From: Dehalococcoidia bacterium
Lineage (GTDB): Bacteria; Chloroflexota; Dehalococcoidia; DSTF01; JACRBR01
NCBI GenBank assembly: GCA_040902535.1
Contig: JBBDXD010000022.1
Span: 68,104-132,103, forward strand
Direction of reading: 5' to 3'
DNA length: 64,000 bases
The notes beneath the pieces are model-generated. The model was not told where the DNA came from and did no database searches. It saw only the letters and a list, made by a program, of their open reading frames with translations. Positions 63,894 to 64,000 of the stretch are shown in pieces. How positions within the stretch are numbered: the first letter of the stretch is position 1; each line of letters opens with the position of its first letter. Both the position numbers and the translations under genes were made by a program.

Positions 63894-64000
63894 ATGATCG
63901 AGACGAACGCGATCACCACCAAGAACATCGACGCGAACGGCATGACGTTCCGCAGCCGCGTGGCGGGCGACGCGGGCGAGCCCGTGATGCTGCTCCACGG
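63894..64000 (+). CDS. Alpha/beta hydrolase, start only
   Basis: ATG 63894 behind GAGGAGTCC begins IETNAITTKNIDANGMTF and runs into the edge with EPVMLLHG, the strand-3/oxyanion HG motif of epoxide-hydrolase- or haloalkane-dehalogenase-like alpha/beta hydrolases. The catalytic Ser/Asp and the rest are beyond the window. Confidence 0.7.
   Translation, partial: MIETNAITTKNIDANGMTFRSRVAGDAGEPVMLLH

Overview
This 64 kb window is a bacterial chromosome segment with high G+C content and dense gene packing. Gene content fits a Chloroflexota-like (Dehalococcoidia-like) organism or another deep-branching high-GC Gram-positive-type lineage: a continuous str-S10-spc-alpha ribosomal superoperon, a type Z (zinc) S14, F420/PPOX-type flavoprotein, deoxyhypusine-synthase-like protein, actinobacterial-type spore-photolyase-like radical SAM protein, MaoC, acyl-CoA dehydrogenase and P450 genes. 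The phylum assignment is inference; no rRNA gene is present. Several genes carry single-base frameshifts, which fits either real decay or assembly error in an environmental genome.

Layout. 1-2089: the start of a histone H1-like repeat protein (minus strand), then a leader ORF with an intrinsic terminator in front of two tandem RimJ/RimL-type acetyltransferases. 2161-8260: a small membrane protein and an enoyl-CoA hydratase, a radical SAM protein under a promoter with two SOS-like boxes, a hypothetical protein, holA, an orphan OppD/DppD ATPase, and lexA with the same SOS-like box in its own promoter region. 8653-29418: rpsL-rpsG-fusA (no tuf) running directly into rpsJ...secY-adk-map-infA-rpmJ-rpsM-rpsK-rpsD-rpoA-rplQ-truA-rplM-rpsI, closed by a bidirectional terminator. 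Several of its proteins (S3, S17, L15, RpoA) carry long low-complexity tails.

29501-41613: a frameshifted aminoglycoside-phosphotransferase-like kinase, rpsT with a histone-like tail, murJ, a zinc-ribbon protein behind an attenuator-like leader, nhaA (probably CTG start), a deoxyhypusine-synthase-like enzyme, HAD phosphatase, acyl-CoA dehydrogenase, DinB, L,D-transpeptidase lipoprotein, a dockerin-like lipoprotein hydrolase and rlmN.

41703-47389 is the most unusual part: an array of three paralogous, apparently undescribed families of exported or membrane proteins, here called A (secreted, Cys-rich), B (exported, FVYG-Cys motif) and C (small multi-spanning protein with a Cys tail), in the order A-B-C, A-B-C, B-C, broken C. 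The two A genes share a 256 bp promoter/leader/N-terminal segment with only two substitutions but have strongly diverged C-terminal domains.

47504-64000: metabolic and housekeeping genes (MaoC, P450, UbiA-type phosphoribosyltransferase, J-like membrane protein, acyl-CoA carboxylase beta, amidase, double-GNAT, cysteine-dioxygenase-like cupin, a frameshifted class V aminotransferase, SGNH-like lipoprotein lacking the catalytic serine, TSUP transporter, universal stress protein, GDP-mannose dehydratase, PPOX flavoprotein, HAD hydrolase) and the start of an alpha/beta hydrolase at the right edge. No tRNA, rRNA, CRISPR array or insertion sequence was seen.
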